This document shows, piece after piece, positions 36,468-45,276 of a DNA stretch of 64,000 nucleotides. The position numbers and the translations under genes are program-made. Within the stretch, counting starts at the first letter, position 1, and each line of letters begins with the position of its first letter. Below the pieces are notes generated by a model. That model ran no database searches and had not been told where the DNA came from. It saw nothing but the letters and a program-made list of their open reading frames with translations. Source of the stretch: an uncultured Roseburia sp. (GTDB lineage Bacteria > Bacillota > Clostridia > Lachnospirales > Lachnospiraceae); contig UQNW01000014.1 of the NCBI GenBank assembly GCA_900542495.1, forward strand, positions 24,011 to 88,010, written 5' to 3'.

Positions 36468-39400
36468 TTATTTGTATAACTCAACTAATCTTAACAGATG
36501 TTCGTAACGAGCTTTTGCAGCTTCCTCAGATGCAGCAAAGAGTTTTGCAGCTCTTTCTGGGAAGGATCTTGTTAATCTGCTGTAACGTGTCTCGTTATTT
36601 AAGAACTCCTGATATGTTCCATCGCCTGGTTTAGATGTTAATGTGAATGGATTCTTTCCTTCAGCTTTCAGAGCTGGGTTGAAGGAGAAGAGGTTCCAGT
36701 AACCAGCAGCTACTGCTTTCTTCATCTCATCCTGGCAGTGGTTCATTCCACCTTTCACACCGTGTAACTCACATGGAGCATATCCGATGATCAGGGATGG
36801 TCCGTCATAAGCTTCTGCTTCTGCAAGAACTTTAACAGCCTGAGCCATGTTAGCACCAAGAGCGATCTGTGCTACATAAACGTAACCATAGCTCATAGCG
36901 ATCTCAGCAAGGCTCTTCTTGCCAACTTCTTTACCAGCAGCAGCGAACTGACAAACTTCACCGATGTTGGAAGCTTTAGAAGCCTGTCCACCTGTATTAG
37001 AGTACATCTCTGTATCGAATACCATAACGTTTACGTTATGTCCGGAAGCAAGTACATGGTCTAATCCACCGAAACCGATATCATATGCCCATCCGTCACC
37101 ACCGAAGATCCATACGGACTTCTTAGCAAGGTAATCTTTTTTCTCAAGAGCAGCTTTTGCATCTGGACATCCAGCTGCTGCAGCTTTCTCTAATTCAGCT
37201 ACAAGAGCTTCTGTTGCAGGAGTATTTGCTTTTGTATCCTGTTTTGTCTCCATGAATTTAGCGAATGCATCTTTTAATTCTGCACTTGCCTTATCAGAAG
37301 AAGCACATTTCTCAGCGCTTGCGATAGCCTGATCACGTAATACTTCCTGACCGATCTGCATACCTAAACCATGCTCAGCGTTATCCTCGAATAAGGAGTT
37401 AGCCCAAGCTGGTCCTTTGTTGGAATCTTTATTTACAGTATATGGTGATGTAGCAGCCGGGCCACCCCAGATAGAAGAACATCCGGTAGCGTTAGAGATG
37501 TACATATGCTCACCAAATAACTGTGTGATCAAACGAGCGTAAGATGTTTCAGCACATCCTGCACAAGATCCGGAGAACTCAAGTAATGGCTGGTTGAACT
37601 GAGAACCTTTTACAGTATTGTCAGCTGGCATACCAGGTTTCTTGCCAACGTTTGCTACTAAGTAGTCAAATACTGGCTGTTCTTCTGCCTGAGATTCCTG
37701 TGGAACCATCTCGATAGCACCTACTGGACATACAGTGATACACTCACCACATCCCATACAGTCTAATGGAGATACGCTCATTGTATATTTGTATTCGCTT
37801 GCTTTTGGTTTTGTATCAGCAAGTTTGATGTTAGCCGGAGCAGCTTTTACTTCGTCTTCACTTAACATGAATGGACGGATCGTAGCATGTGAACATACAA
37901 ATGCACACTGGTTACACTGGATACATTTAGCAGCATCCCATGTAGGAACTGTTACAGCTGTACCACGTTTCTCATATGCTGATGCACCCTGCTCGAACTG
38001 TCCATCTGGGTTGCCCATGAATGCAGATACTGGAAGAGAATCACCATCCATTAATGCGATTGGATTCATTAAATCTTCTACCATCTTAACTGTCTCTGGA
38101 CGACCTGTTAATTTCTTAGGAGCTGGATCTGCTTCTGGGTTAGACCAGGAAGCTGGTACTTCAACTTTATGTACAGCGTCAACACCTGCGTCGATAGCTT
38201 TGTAGTTCATCTCTACAACTGCGTCACCTTTTTTACCGTAAGATTTCTTAGCAGCAGCTTTCATGAAATCAACAGCTTCTTCAATTGGCATTACGTTTGC
38301 CAGTTTGAAGAATGCAGACTGAAGAATTGTGTTAGTACGTTTACCCATACCAATTTCAATTGCTTTGTCAATAGCGTTGATTGTATATAACTGAATGTTG
38401 TTATCAGCAATATATTTCTTAGCTTCTGCATTTAAGTGATGAGCTAACTCTTCATCTGACCACTGGCAGTTGATCATGAATACTCCGCCTGGTTTAACGT
38501 CCTGAACCATCTTGAATCCTTTTGTTACATAAGATGGGTTATGACATGCAACGAAGTCTGCCTGGTTGATGTAGTATGGGCTTCTGATTGGTTTGTCACC
38601 AAATCTCAAGTGAGAAATTGTAACACCACCAGTTTTCTTAGAGTCATACTGGAAGTAAGCCTGGATATATTTGTCTGTATGGTCACCGATGATCTTTGTA
38701 GAGTTCTTGTTAGCACCTACAGTACCGTCACCACCAAGTCCCCAGAATTTACATTCTACAGTTCCTTCAGCAGCTGTGATAGGAGCTGGTTTTACTTCTG
38801 GTAAGCTTAAGTTTGTAACGTCATCAACGATACCGATTGTGAAACGTGCTTTTGGAGCATCTTTCTCTAATTCTTTGTATACAGCGAATAAGCTTGAAGG
38901 TGGTGTATCTTTAGAACCTAATCCGTAACGTCCGCCTGTTAATACGATTGTATCAAGACCTGCCTCACGAAGAGTTGTAGCTACGTCTAAGTATAATGGA
39001 TCACCAAGTGCTCCTGGCTCTTTTGTTCTGTCAAGTACTGCAACTTTCTTAACTGTCTTAGGAAGAGCTTTTAAGAATGCTTCAGATACCCATGGACGAT
39101 ATAAACGAACTTTCACTAATCCGACTTTCTCGCCTTTTGCTGTTAAGTAATCAATTACTTCTTCAGCAACGTCGTTTACAGAACCCATAGCTACGATAAC
39201 GCGCTCTGCATCTTCTGCTCCATAGTAGTTGAATAAGTCATAGTTTGTTCCTAATTTCTCATTAACCTTAGCCATGTATTTTTCTACGATAGCTGGTAAT
39301 TCATTGTAAGCTGTGTTACAAGCTTCACGATGCTGGAAGAAAACATCTCCGTTCTCATGAGATCCACGCATAGCCGGATGCTCTGGATTTAATGCATGTG

Positions 39401-40013
39401 CACGGAATGCAGCTACTGCGTCCATATTGCACATTTCTTTCAGATCTGCATAATCCCATTTCTCGATTTTCTGAATTTCGTGGGATGTACGGAATCCATC
39501 GAAGAAGTTGATGAATGGAACTTTTCCTTCGATTGTTGCTAAATGAGCAACTGGGCTTAAGTCCATAACTTCCTGTGGGTTTGTCTCACATAACATAGCG
39601 AAACCTGTCTGACGGCAGGCATATACGTCACTGTGATCACCGAAAATATTTAAAGACTGTGTTGCAACGGTACGTGCAGAAACATCAAATACACATGGAA
39701 GCTGCTCACCAGCGATTTTGTACATGTTAGGGATCATTAATAAAAGACCCTGAGATGCTGTAAATGTTGTTGTTAATGCACCTGCAGCAAGGGAACCGTG
39801 AACTGCACCTGCAGCACCTGCTTCGGATTCCATTTCTACTACTTTGACCTGATTGCCAAAGATATTTTCCTGTCCTGCTGCTGACCACTGATCGACAGTA
39901 TCTGCCATAGGGCTGGATGGTGTAATTGGGTAAATAGCTGCAACATCTGTAAACGCATAAGCTACATGAGCTGCTGCTGTATTACCGTCCATTGACTGTT
40001 TTGCTCTGGACAT
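36468..40013 (-). CDS. nifJ: Pyruvate:ferredoxin (flavodoxin) oxidoreductase
   Basis: 1181 residues, the length of the single-chain enzyme. The N-terminal pyrimidine domain has YPITPSSPMADTVDQW, the ferredoxin-like domain has two 4Fe-4S motifs (CIQCNQCAFVC and CMGCGECITVCP), a further cluster cysteine set includes GSCAGCAET, and the thiamine diphosphate domain has GGDGWAYDIGFGGLDH and SNTGGQASKA. It converts pyruvate and CoA to acetyl-CoA, CO2 and reduced ferredoxin, the entry to acetate/butyrate fermentation and H2 formation. Codon use looks strongly biased, fitting high expression. AAGGAGG precedes the start. Confidence 0.97.
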   Translation of the reverse strand: MSRAKQSMDGNTAAAHVAYAFTDVAAIYPITPSSPMADTVDQWSAAGQENIFGNQVKVVEMESEAGAAGAVHGSLAAGALTTTFTASQGLLLMIPNMYKIAGEQLPCVFDVSARTVATQSLNIFGDHSDVYACRQTGFAMLCETNPQEVMDLSPVAHLATIEGKVPFINFFDGFRTSHEIQKIEKWDYADLKEMCNMDAVAAFRAHALNPEHPAMRGSHENGDVFFQHREACNTAYNELPAIVEKYMAKVNEKLGTNYDLFNYYGAEDAERVIVAMGSVNDVAEEVIDYLTAKGEKVGLVKVRLYRPWVSEAFLKALPKTVKKVAVLDRTKEPGALGDPLYLDVATTLREAGLDTIVLTGGRYGLGSKDTPPSSLFAVYKELEKDAPKARFTIGIVDDVTNLSLPEVKPAPITAAEGTVECKFWGLGGDGTVGANKNSTKIIGDHTDKYIQAYFQYDSKKTGGVTISHLRFGDKPIRSPYYINQADFVACHNPSYVTKGFKMVQDVKPGGVFMINCQWSDEELAHHLNAEAKKYIADNNIQLYTINAIDKAIEIGMGKRTNTILQSAFFKLANVMPIEEAVDFMKAAAKKSYGKKGDAVVEMNYKAIDAGVDAVHKVEVPASWSNPEADPAPKKLTGRPETVKMVEDLMNPIALMDGDSLPVSAFMGNPDGQFEQGASAYEKRGTAVTVPTWDAAKCIQCNQCAFVCSHATIRPFMLSEDEVKAAPANIKLADTKPKASEYKYTMSVSPLDCMGCGECITVCPVGAIEMVPQESQAEEQPVFDYLVANVGKKPGMPADNTVKGSQFNQPLLEFSGSCAGCAETSYARLITQLFGEHMYISNATGCSSIWGGPAATSPYTVNKDSNKGPAWANSLFEDNAEHGLGMQIGQEVLRDQAIASAEKCASSDKASAELKDAFAKFMETKQDTKANTPATEALVAELEKAAAAGCPDAKAALEKKDYLAKKSVWIFGGDGWAYDIGFGGLDHVLASGHNVNVMVFDTEMYSNTGGQASKASNIGEVCQFAAAGKEVGKKSLAEIAMSYGYVYVAQIALGANMAQAVKVLAEAEAYDGPSLIIGYAPCELHGVKGGMNHCQDEMKKAVAAGYWNLFSFNPALKAEGKNPFTLTSKPGDGTYQEFLNNETRYSRLTRSFPERAAKLFAASEEAAKARYEHLLRLVELYK

Positions 40014-40107
40014 TACTTATTCCTCCTTAAAATTATAAAAAATTGATAGAATGTCTTTGCTAACCCGGGGCAGAATACTATCCCCGCCAGCTTTCGACTT
40101 AATTCAC

Positions 40108-40136
40108 ATTTTAGCATTTAATTTGTCCGTTGTAAA
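40108..40136 (-). promoter_or_regulatory. Promoter of nifJ
   Basis: TTTACA (40131-40136), 17-nt spacer, TAAAAT (40108-40113) on the minus strand, about 95 nt before the start codon. Just upstream are two copies of TTGTAC/GTACAA-like sequence (about 40147-40164), a possible operator. Confidence 0.65.
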
Positions 40137-40176
40137 GAATTCAGACTGTACAAAACAAAGTACAAAGTTATAAACA

Positions 40177-40197
40177 TTACTGCTCACTCAGCAGTAA
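40177..40197 (-). terminator. Terminator-like hairpin after the GGDEF/EAL gene
   Basis: TTACTGCT, five bases, AGCAGTAA; a short stem 23 nt past the stop with only a weak T-run on the minus strand. Confidence 0.45.
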
Positions 40198-40219
40198 AAC
40201 ACTTGCCAAAAACATGGAT

Positions 40220-43200
40220 TCATAAATATTTTCTTTCAAATTCATCTGCCGGGATCGGCCGGTCAAACAGATACCCCTGCCCATATTCAAACCCGTGGCT
40301 TTCTAAGAACTGACGCTGTTCTTCCGTCTCAATTCCCTCCACAACGATCTCTTCTTTGGCTGCACGGATAAATTTTCCCATCTGGGATACAAATTCCCCC
40401 TTGTTGTCCACCATCACTTTGTCAGTAAAACTTTTATCTATCTTGACAACATTCGCCGGTATTTCATAAAGGACACTCAAAGACGAATACCCCGTGCCAA
40501 AGTCGTCAATGGCAATGCGGAATCCCATCTGTGCCAGTTCGGCCATGCAGTGCTTCAGGTCTTCAAGATTTTCTGTCATGACGCTCTCGGTAACTTCCAC
40601 TTCAATATAGGAAGGATCAATGTCATACTTTTCCATTGTCTCATGTATCCGTTGCAAAAATGCCTCGCCACCGTTTTCAAAGTGTTTTCTCGAAAAATTA
40701 GTTGAGATCGTAAACAGACTTTTTCCAGATTCCTTCCACTTCGTCATATATTTCAGAAGCTGCTCCAATATAAAGAAATCAAGGTCTTTGATATATCCCA
40801 TCAATTCCAGTGCCGGCACAAAACGGTTTGGCTGCAAGTAGCCGTCCTCACCAAAGCGCCATCTCGCAAGTGCTTCTGCCCCATAAATCGTATTCTCTTT
40901 CAGCCGGAACTTTGGTTGCAAAAACATTTCAAATTCCCCACGCTGGATTGCAGCATAAAACCGGGTTGCAATCAGCACCTGTTCGTCACGTGTCTGACGC
41001 ATTTTCTCTATATAGACAACACCGGATGTGATGTTGTGTTCTTTTGCATATTTTCTTGCAAGATTTGCGCTCTCCAGTATCGTCTCAAACGAACTCTTTC
41101 CTGACAGAAAGCAGATTCCTGCCGAAAGCTTCATTCCTCCAGCCGGATAACGTTCCTGCAGCTTTGCCTCAAACTCTTCATTCCCTTCCTTAACACGCCT
41201 CCGGATCTCCTGCTGGCTCTTTCCCTTGGACAATACAAGGAAATAATCTGAGTACATACGGCATGCTGCCATTACTTTTTTGCGTTCCAGCAGCTGGGAA
41301 AATTCTTTCAGGATACTGTCTCCCATCTCAGCGCCAAAGTTCTCATTTACATAAGAGAAATTATTCACGTCCACCATGGTAAGGGCATAGGTATTCTCCA
41401 ATGGATTCTCCTCCGCCTCCAGAAGCTGTACCAATTTCGTGCGGAATGCATCCAGATTGTATAGCCCGGTCAGTTTATCCCGGTTCTTTAACTTGTGGAT
41501 TACCTGCTGGTCTGCCTGCATTTTTTCGCGCAATGTCACAAACACTGCAACGATCCTGCTCAGCTCACAGATTGTTCCGATCTCTTCGGTGTGCCACTGC
41601 TTGTCCGTCTCTATGGAGCCTACATCTATGCATCCGGTCTTTCCGTTGGAATACTCGAATTTTACTGCTGCGATCGACTGGATTGGAACAGCATTTCCCG
41701 ACCAGTCTTTCCACTCTTTCTTCCGCTTTTCCCGCCACTTTGGAGTTGTCTGTACAAACTCTCCCACCTCAGCCCGCATCAGTTTTGGCCAGGTGATCGG
41801 AAGTATATTCCTCTCATAAATCTGTCCCATGTCACTCCAGCAGTTGGTAAGCAGCATGTTCTTTCCGTCCTGCTCATATTCGAAAACAGATACCATGTTC
41901 ATCCGGAATTTTCTTCCAATCTGCTCTAAGAGTACATTCAAGGAACCATTGATATCCCTTGCATGCGACAACAGACTGAATGCCGTGTTCAGAAATTCTT
42001 TATCTGCCATCAGATTTCTAGGTTTTACCTTTTCTTCTGTGCGGTTCTTTCCTTCACAGTTACCCTCCCCGGTCTCTTCTGCAAAGCCATAATGATTTTT
42101 CCCATTTTTCTTAATGTGGTACATGGCATGATCTGCCCGTTCAAACAACGTACTATAATCATACCCGTCTTTTCCTGTCACAGCCATACCGACACTCAAC
42201 GTCACAACAAGGACTGCACCATCCCCGGAAAGCGTTTTCTGCACGTTTGTACACAGCTGTTCCGCCTTTGCCTCCGCCTCCTGCACAGAAGTGTCCTTCA
42301 CAAAGACCATAAACTCATCCCCACCGACACGTCCAACAACCGCTTCATCCGTAAACTGTTCGCGTATCAGTGTTGCAATATCTGAGATCACCATGTCCCC
42401 AACAGTATGTCCGAAGGTATCATTGATCTTCTTAAAGTCGTCAATATCAATGACGTAGAGTACATGCGTTCCCTGCGTTGATTTTTCAAGAAACGCATCT
42501 ACCATTTCTCCAGAGGCTGTCTTATTGTAAATCCTTGTCAACGGATCTAACTGCACTTCCCTCAGAAGTTTCTCCCGGACTGCCCGCTCTGTGCTGATAT
42601 CATAACTTCGTCCTATAATGTGGCTGATCTTGCCATCATAATCTGCAATGCTCTGATAATAGGTTCTGAAATAGGAATACTTCTTAGAATCCCGCGCACC
42701 CTGACGAAGCCGGTACTCTGCTGTGCCTTTCATCTCCCGCTGCAATGCTGTTTCAAACATCTTTTTGAACTTTTCAAGATCATCCGGATGTATGGCTCCG
42801 TAAAGTTCCTCAATGCCCGCATATTTGACGCTCTTGTCCGCGGCAAACTTCCGATAACATTCCGGGATCTCAAACTGCTGTTTTTTCACATCATAGTCAA
42901 GTACGATATCATCCGAGACTTCTTCTAACATGTGATAACGCTCATTGACGAGCATGATCTCATTTTCCATTTTCTTACGCTCTGTGATATCCCAGCAGGA
43001 AACAAGATAGTATGGCACTGCGCTTCGATATGCATAAATCTGGAACTGAAACATTGCCCATACGATTTCCTGATCTGATGTGACGATCCGCGCCTCAAAT
43101 TCATCTGATGATTTTCCCCGGCGACAGACCTCTGCTGCGTCCTCAAACATCATATAATCTTCCATATGGATAAGTTCCGCCATGCTTTTTCGTTCCATGC

Positions 43201-43396
43201 TAAAATCAGACAATGCATACCCTGTCATTCTGCAAAATTCATGGTTTGCCGTATCTATCCTCAGATCATTGCCACCCTTCACAATGACCAGACCAACCGG
43301 AAGCTCATAAATAATATTTTTCAAATCTTTACGTTCACGCTCCAACTGCCTGAGCTGAGCTTCGTAATTGATCTCTTCCTTATTTAATTCTGCCAT
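40220..43396 (-). CDS. PAS-PAS-GGDEF-GAF-GGDEF-EAL cyclic-di-GMP signalling protein
   Basis: About 1058 residues from the ATG at 43396 (AAGGAG 10 nt upstream). Order: two PAS domains (about 20-270), a GGDEF domain with an intact VGGDEFMVF motif (about 290-430), a GAF-like domain (about 470-630), a second GGDEF domain in which the active-site motif is replaced (MYSDYFLVL, about 650-790), and an EAL domain (about 810-1055) with YGAEALARW, DDFGTGYSSLSVL and VEGIETEEQ. It could both make and degrade c-di-GMP. No transmembrane helix is seen, so it is cytoplasmic. It is monocistronic, divergent from the ABC-F gene. Confidence 0.9.
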   Translation of the reverse strand: MAELNKEEINYEAQLRQLERERKDLKNIIYELPVGLVIVKGGNDLRIDTANHEFCRMTGYALSDFSMERKSMAELIHMEDYMMFEDAAEVCRRGKSSDEFEARIVTSDQEIVWAMFQFQIYAYRSAVPYYLVSCWDITERKKMENEIMLVNERYHMLEEVSDDIVLDYDVKKQQFEIPECYRKFAADKSVKYAGIEELYGAIHPDDLEKFKKMFETALQREMKGTAEYRLRQGARDSKKYSYFRTYYQSIADYDGKISHIIGRSYDISTERAVREKLLREVQLDPLTRIYNKTASGEMVDAFLEKSTQGTHVLYVIDIDDFKKINDTFGHTVGDMVISDIATLIREQFTDEAVVGRVGGDEFMVFVKDTSVQEAEAKAEQLCTNVQKTLSGDGAVLVVTLSVGMAVTGKDGYDYSTLFERADHAMYHIKKNGKNHYGFAEETGEGNCEGKNRTEEKVKPRNLMADKEFLNTAFSLLSHARDINGSLNVLLEQIGRKFRMNMVSVFEYEQDGKNMLLTNCWSDMGQIYERNILPITWPKLMRAEVGEFVQTTPKWREKRKKEWKDWSGNAVPIQSIAAVKFEYSNGKTGCIDVGSIETDKQWHTEEIGTICELSRIVAVFVTLREKMQADQQVIHKLKNRDKLTGLYNLDAFRTKLVQLLEAEENPLENTYALTMVDVNNFSYVNENFGAEMGDSILKEFSQLLERKKVMAACRMYSDYFLVLSKGKSQQEIRRRVKEGNEEFEAKLQERYPAGGMKLSAGICFLSGKSSFETILESANLARKYAKEHNITSGVVYIEKMRQTRDEQVLIATRFYAAIQRGEFEMFLQPKFRLKENTIYGAEALARWRFGEDGYLQPNRFVPALELMGYIKDLDFFILEQLLKYMTKWKESGKSLFTISTNFSRKHFENGGEAFLQRIHETMEKYDIDPSYIEVEVTESVMTENLEDLKHCMAELAQMGFRIAIDDFGTGYSSLSVLYEIPANVVKIDKSFTDKVMVDNKGEFVSQMGKFIRAAKEEIVVEGIETEEQRQFLESHGFEYGQGYLFDRPIPADEFERKYL

Positions 43397-43423
43397 CCCC
43401 ACTATCTCCTTTTGTAAAAACCC

Positions 43424-43454
43424 GGTGTAATCTCTATTTCGGTCAAATTACACC
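43424..43454 (-). repeat. Inverted repeat in the GGDEF/EAL leader
   Basis: GGTGTAAT and ATTACACC, 8-bp perfect arms with a 15-nt spacer, between the promoter and the Shine-Dalgarno of the GGDEF/EAL gene. Could be an operator or a leader hairpin. Confidence 0.5.
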
Positions 43455-43466
43455 ATAATTACTTTG

Positions 43467-43511
43467 ATTATACCAAATTTTCCTTGAAAAACCAATGTTT
43501 TTATGTATAAT
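43467..43511. promoter_or_regulatory. Overlapping divergent promoters (GGDEF/EAL gene and ABC-F gene)
   Basis: Minus strand: TTGGTT (43490-43495), 17-nt spacer, TATAAT (43467-43472). Plus strand: TTGAAA (43484-43489), 16-nt spacer, TATAAT (43506-43511). The two -35 regions abut, so the genes may compete for polymerase. Confidence 0.7.
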
Positions 43512-43558
43512 GAGAATGATGCGTTTAAATTAGGAATATATTAAATAGAGGTATTACA

Positions 43559-45199
43559 ATGATACAAGCAAATAATGTAACGTTACGTGTAGGCAAGAAA
43601 GCCTTATTCGAAGATGTCAATATTAAATTCACAGAAGGAAACTGCTATGGTCTGATTGGTGCCAACGGTGCCGGAAAATCTACTTTTTTAAAGATTTTAT
43701 CCGGTCAGTTAGAACCGACAAACGGTGATGTAGTCATCACACCGGGTCAGCGTCTTTCTTTCTTACAGCAGGATCACTTCAAATATGATGCATTTACAGT
43801 TCTCGATACTGTTATCATGGGAAATCAGAGACTGTACGATATTATGAAAGAAAAGGATGCTATCTACATGAAAGAAGATTTTTCTGACGAAGACGGTATC
43901 CGCGCGAGTGAATTAGAGGGTGAGTTTGCTGAAATGGACGGCTGGAACGCTGAATCTGACGCTGCAACTTTACTGAATGGTCTTGGAATTTCTACCGATT
44001 ACCACTACTCCATGATGGCTGATCTTCCAGGTGCTTTGAAAGTCAAAGTTTTACTTGCACAGGCATTGTTTGGCAATCCTGATATTCTTCTTTTAGATGA
44101 GCCTACCAACCATTTGGACTTAGATGCTATTTCCTGGTTAGAAGAATTCCTTATCAATTTTGAAAATACCGTGATCGTAGTATCCCATGACCGTTACTTC
44201 TTAAATAAGGTATGTACCAATATTGCAGATATTGATTATGGTAAGATCCAGCTCTATGCCGGAAACTATGATTTCTGGTATGAATCAAGCCAGTTACTCG
44301 TAAAACAGATGAAAGAAGCCAACAAGAAGAAGGAAGAAAAGATCAAGGAGTTACAGGAATTTATCTCCCGTTTCTCTGCAAATGCTTCCAAATCCAAACA
44401 GGCTACTTCCAGAAAACGTGCTTTAGAAAAAATCCAGTTGGATGAGATCCGTCCATCCAGCCGAAAATATCCTTACATCGACTTCCGACCAAGCCGTGAG
44501 ATTGGAAATGAAGTTCTTACTGTGGAAGGTCTCACCAAGACGATTGACGGTGTCAAGGTATTAGACAATGTATCTTTCATCGTAGGTCATGAAGATAAAA
44601 TCGCTTTTGTCGGTGGAAATGAGCTTGCAAAAACAACTTTATTCAAAATTCTTGCCGGGGAAATGGAGCCGGATTCCGGTTCTTATAAATGGGGCGTTAC
44701 GACAAGCCAGTCCTACTTCCCGAAAGATAACACTGAGATTTTTGACACTGACCTTGTCATCGTTGACTGGCTCACACAGTTCTCTGAGATCAAAGATGCA
44801 ACTTATGTCCGCGGTTTCTTAGGACGTATGCTTTTTGCCGGAGAGGACGGAACTAAGAAAATGCGTGTACTTTCCGGTGGTGAGAAAGTTCGTGTACTGC
44901 TCTCCCGCATGATGATCCAGGCAAGCAATGTGTTAATCCTTGATGAACCGACAGACCATTTGGATATGGAATCCATTACCGCTTTAAATAATGGTCTGAT
45001 CAAGTTCCCGGGTGTCATTCTTTTTGCTTCCCGTGACCATCAGGTAGTCCAGACTACCGCAAACCGTATTATCGAGTTCTTACCGGATGGAACATTTGTT
45101 GATAAAGTATCCTCCTATGATGAATACCTTGAAAATGATGAGATGGCTCGTAAACGTCAGGTTTACAGTATGTCTGATGATGATGCTTCTGATAACTAA
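43559..45199 (+). CDS. ABC-F family ATPase (YkpA/YbiT-like)
   Basis: 546 residues with two ATPase domains and no membrane segments. Domain 1: GANGAGKSTFLKIL, DEPTNHLDLDA, SHDRYFL. The linker (NKKKEEKIKELQEFISRFSA) is the P-site-tRNA-interaction type. Domain 2 deviates: Walker A reads GGNELAKTTLFKIL (Ala for Gly before Lys-Thr), DEPTDHLDME replaces TNHLD, and SRDH replaces SHDH. ABC-F proteins act on the ribosomal E site in translation control or antibiotic protection. The deviations are known in the YkpA branch and may weaken the second site. AGAGG precedes the start. Confidence 0.93.
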   Translation: MIQANNVTLRVGKKALFEDVNIKFTEGNCYGLIGANGAGKSTFLKILSGQLEPTNGDVVITPGQRLSFLQQDHFKYDAFTVLDTVIMGNQRLYDIMKEKDAIYMKEDFSDEDGIRASELEGEFAEMDGWNAESDAATLLNGLGISTDYHYSMMADLPGALKVKVLLAQALFGNPDILLLDEPTNHLDLDAISWLEEFLINFENTVIVVSHDRYFLNKVCTNIADIDYGKIQLYAGNYDFWYESSQLLVKQMKEANKKKEEKIKELQEFISRFSANASKSKQATSRKRALEKIQLDEIRPSSRKYPYIDFRPSREIGNEVLTVEGLTKTIDGVKVLDNVSFIVGHEDKIAFVGGNELAKTTLFKILAGEMEPDSGSYKWGVTTSQSYFPKDNTEIFDTDLVIVDWLTQFSEIKDATYVRGFLGRMLFAGEDGTKKMRVLSGGEKVRVLLSRMMIQASNVLILDEPTDHLDMESITALNNGLIKFPGVILFASRDHQVVQTTANRIIEFLPDGTFVDKVSSYDEYLENDEMARKRQVYSMSDDDASDN

Positions 45200-45238
45200 A
45201 AGAAGAATGATTTATTTTCAAATTATAAGCTTTTCATT

Positions 45239-45276
45239 TTGCCGATGTGCCTTACTGGTGCATCGGCAATTTTTTA
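45239..45276 (+). terminator. Terminator between convergent ABC-F and AAA-ATPase genes
   Basis: TTGCCGATG and CATCGGCAA stem followed by T6 on the plus strand; the end overlaps the stop codon of the converging gene. Confidence 0.8.

Noticed and set aside
36468..40013. Several 70-155-codon open frames opposite nifJ
   Set aside because: No Shine-Dalgarno or recognisable domains; explained by strong codon bias of nifJ on the other strand.
41401..42385. Open frames of 120-144 codons opposite the GGDEF/EAL gene
   Set aside because: Composition is the complement of a well-supported gene and no homology is recognisable.
43403..43460. c-di-GMP riboswitch upstream of the GGDEF/EAL gene
   Set aside because: Only one 8-bp hairpin is present; the conserved GEMM core is absent and the leader is too short.
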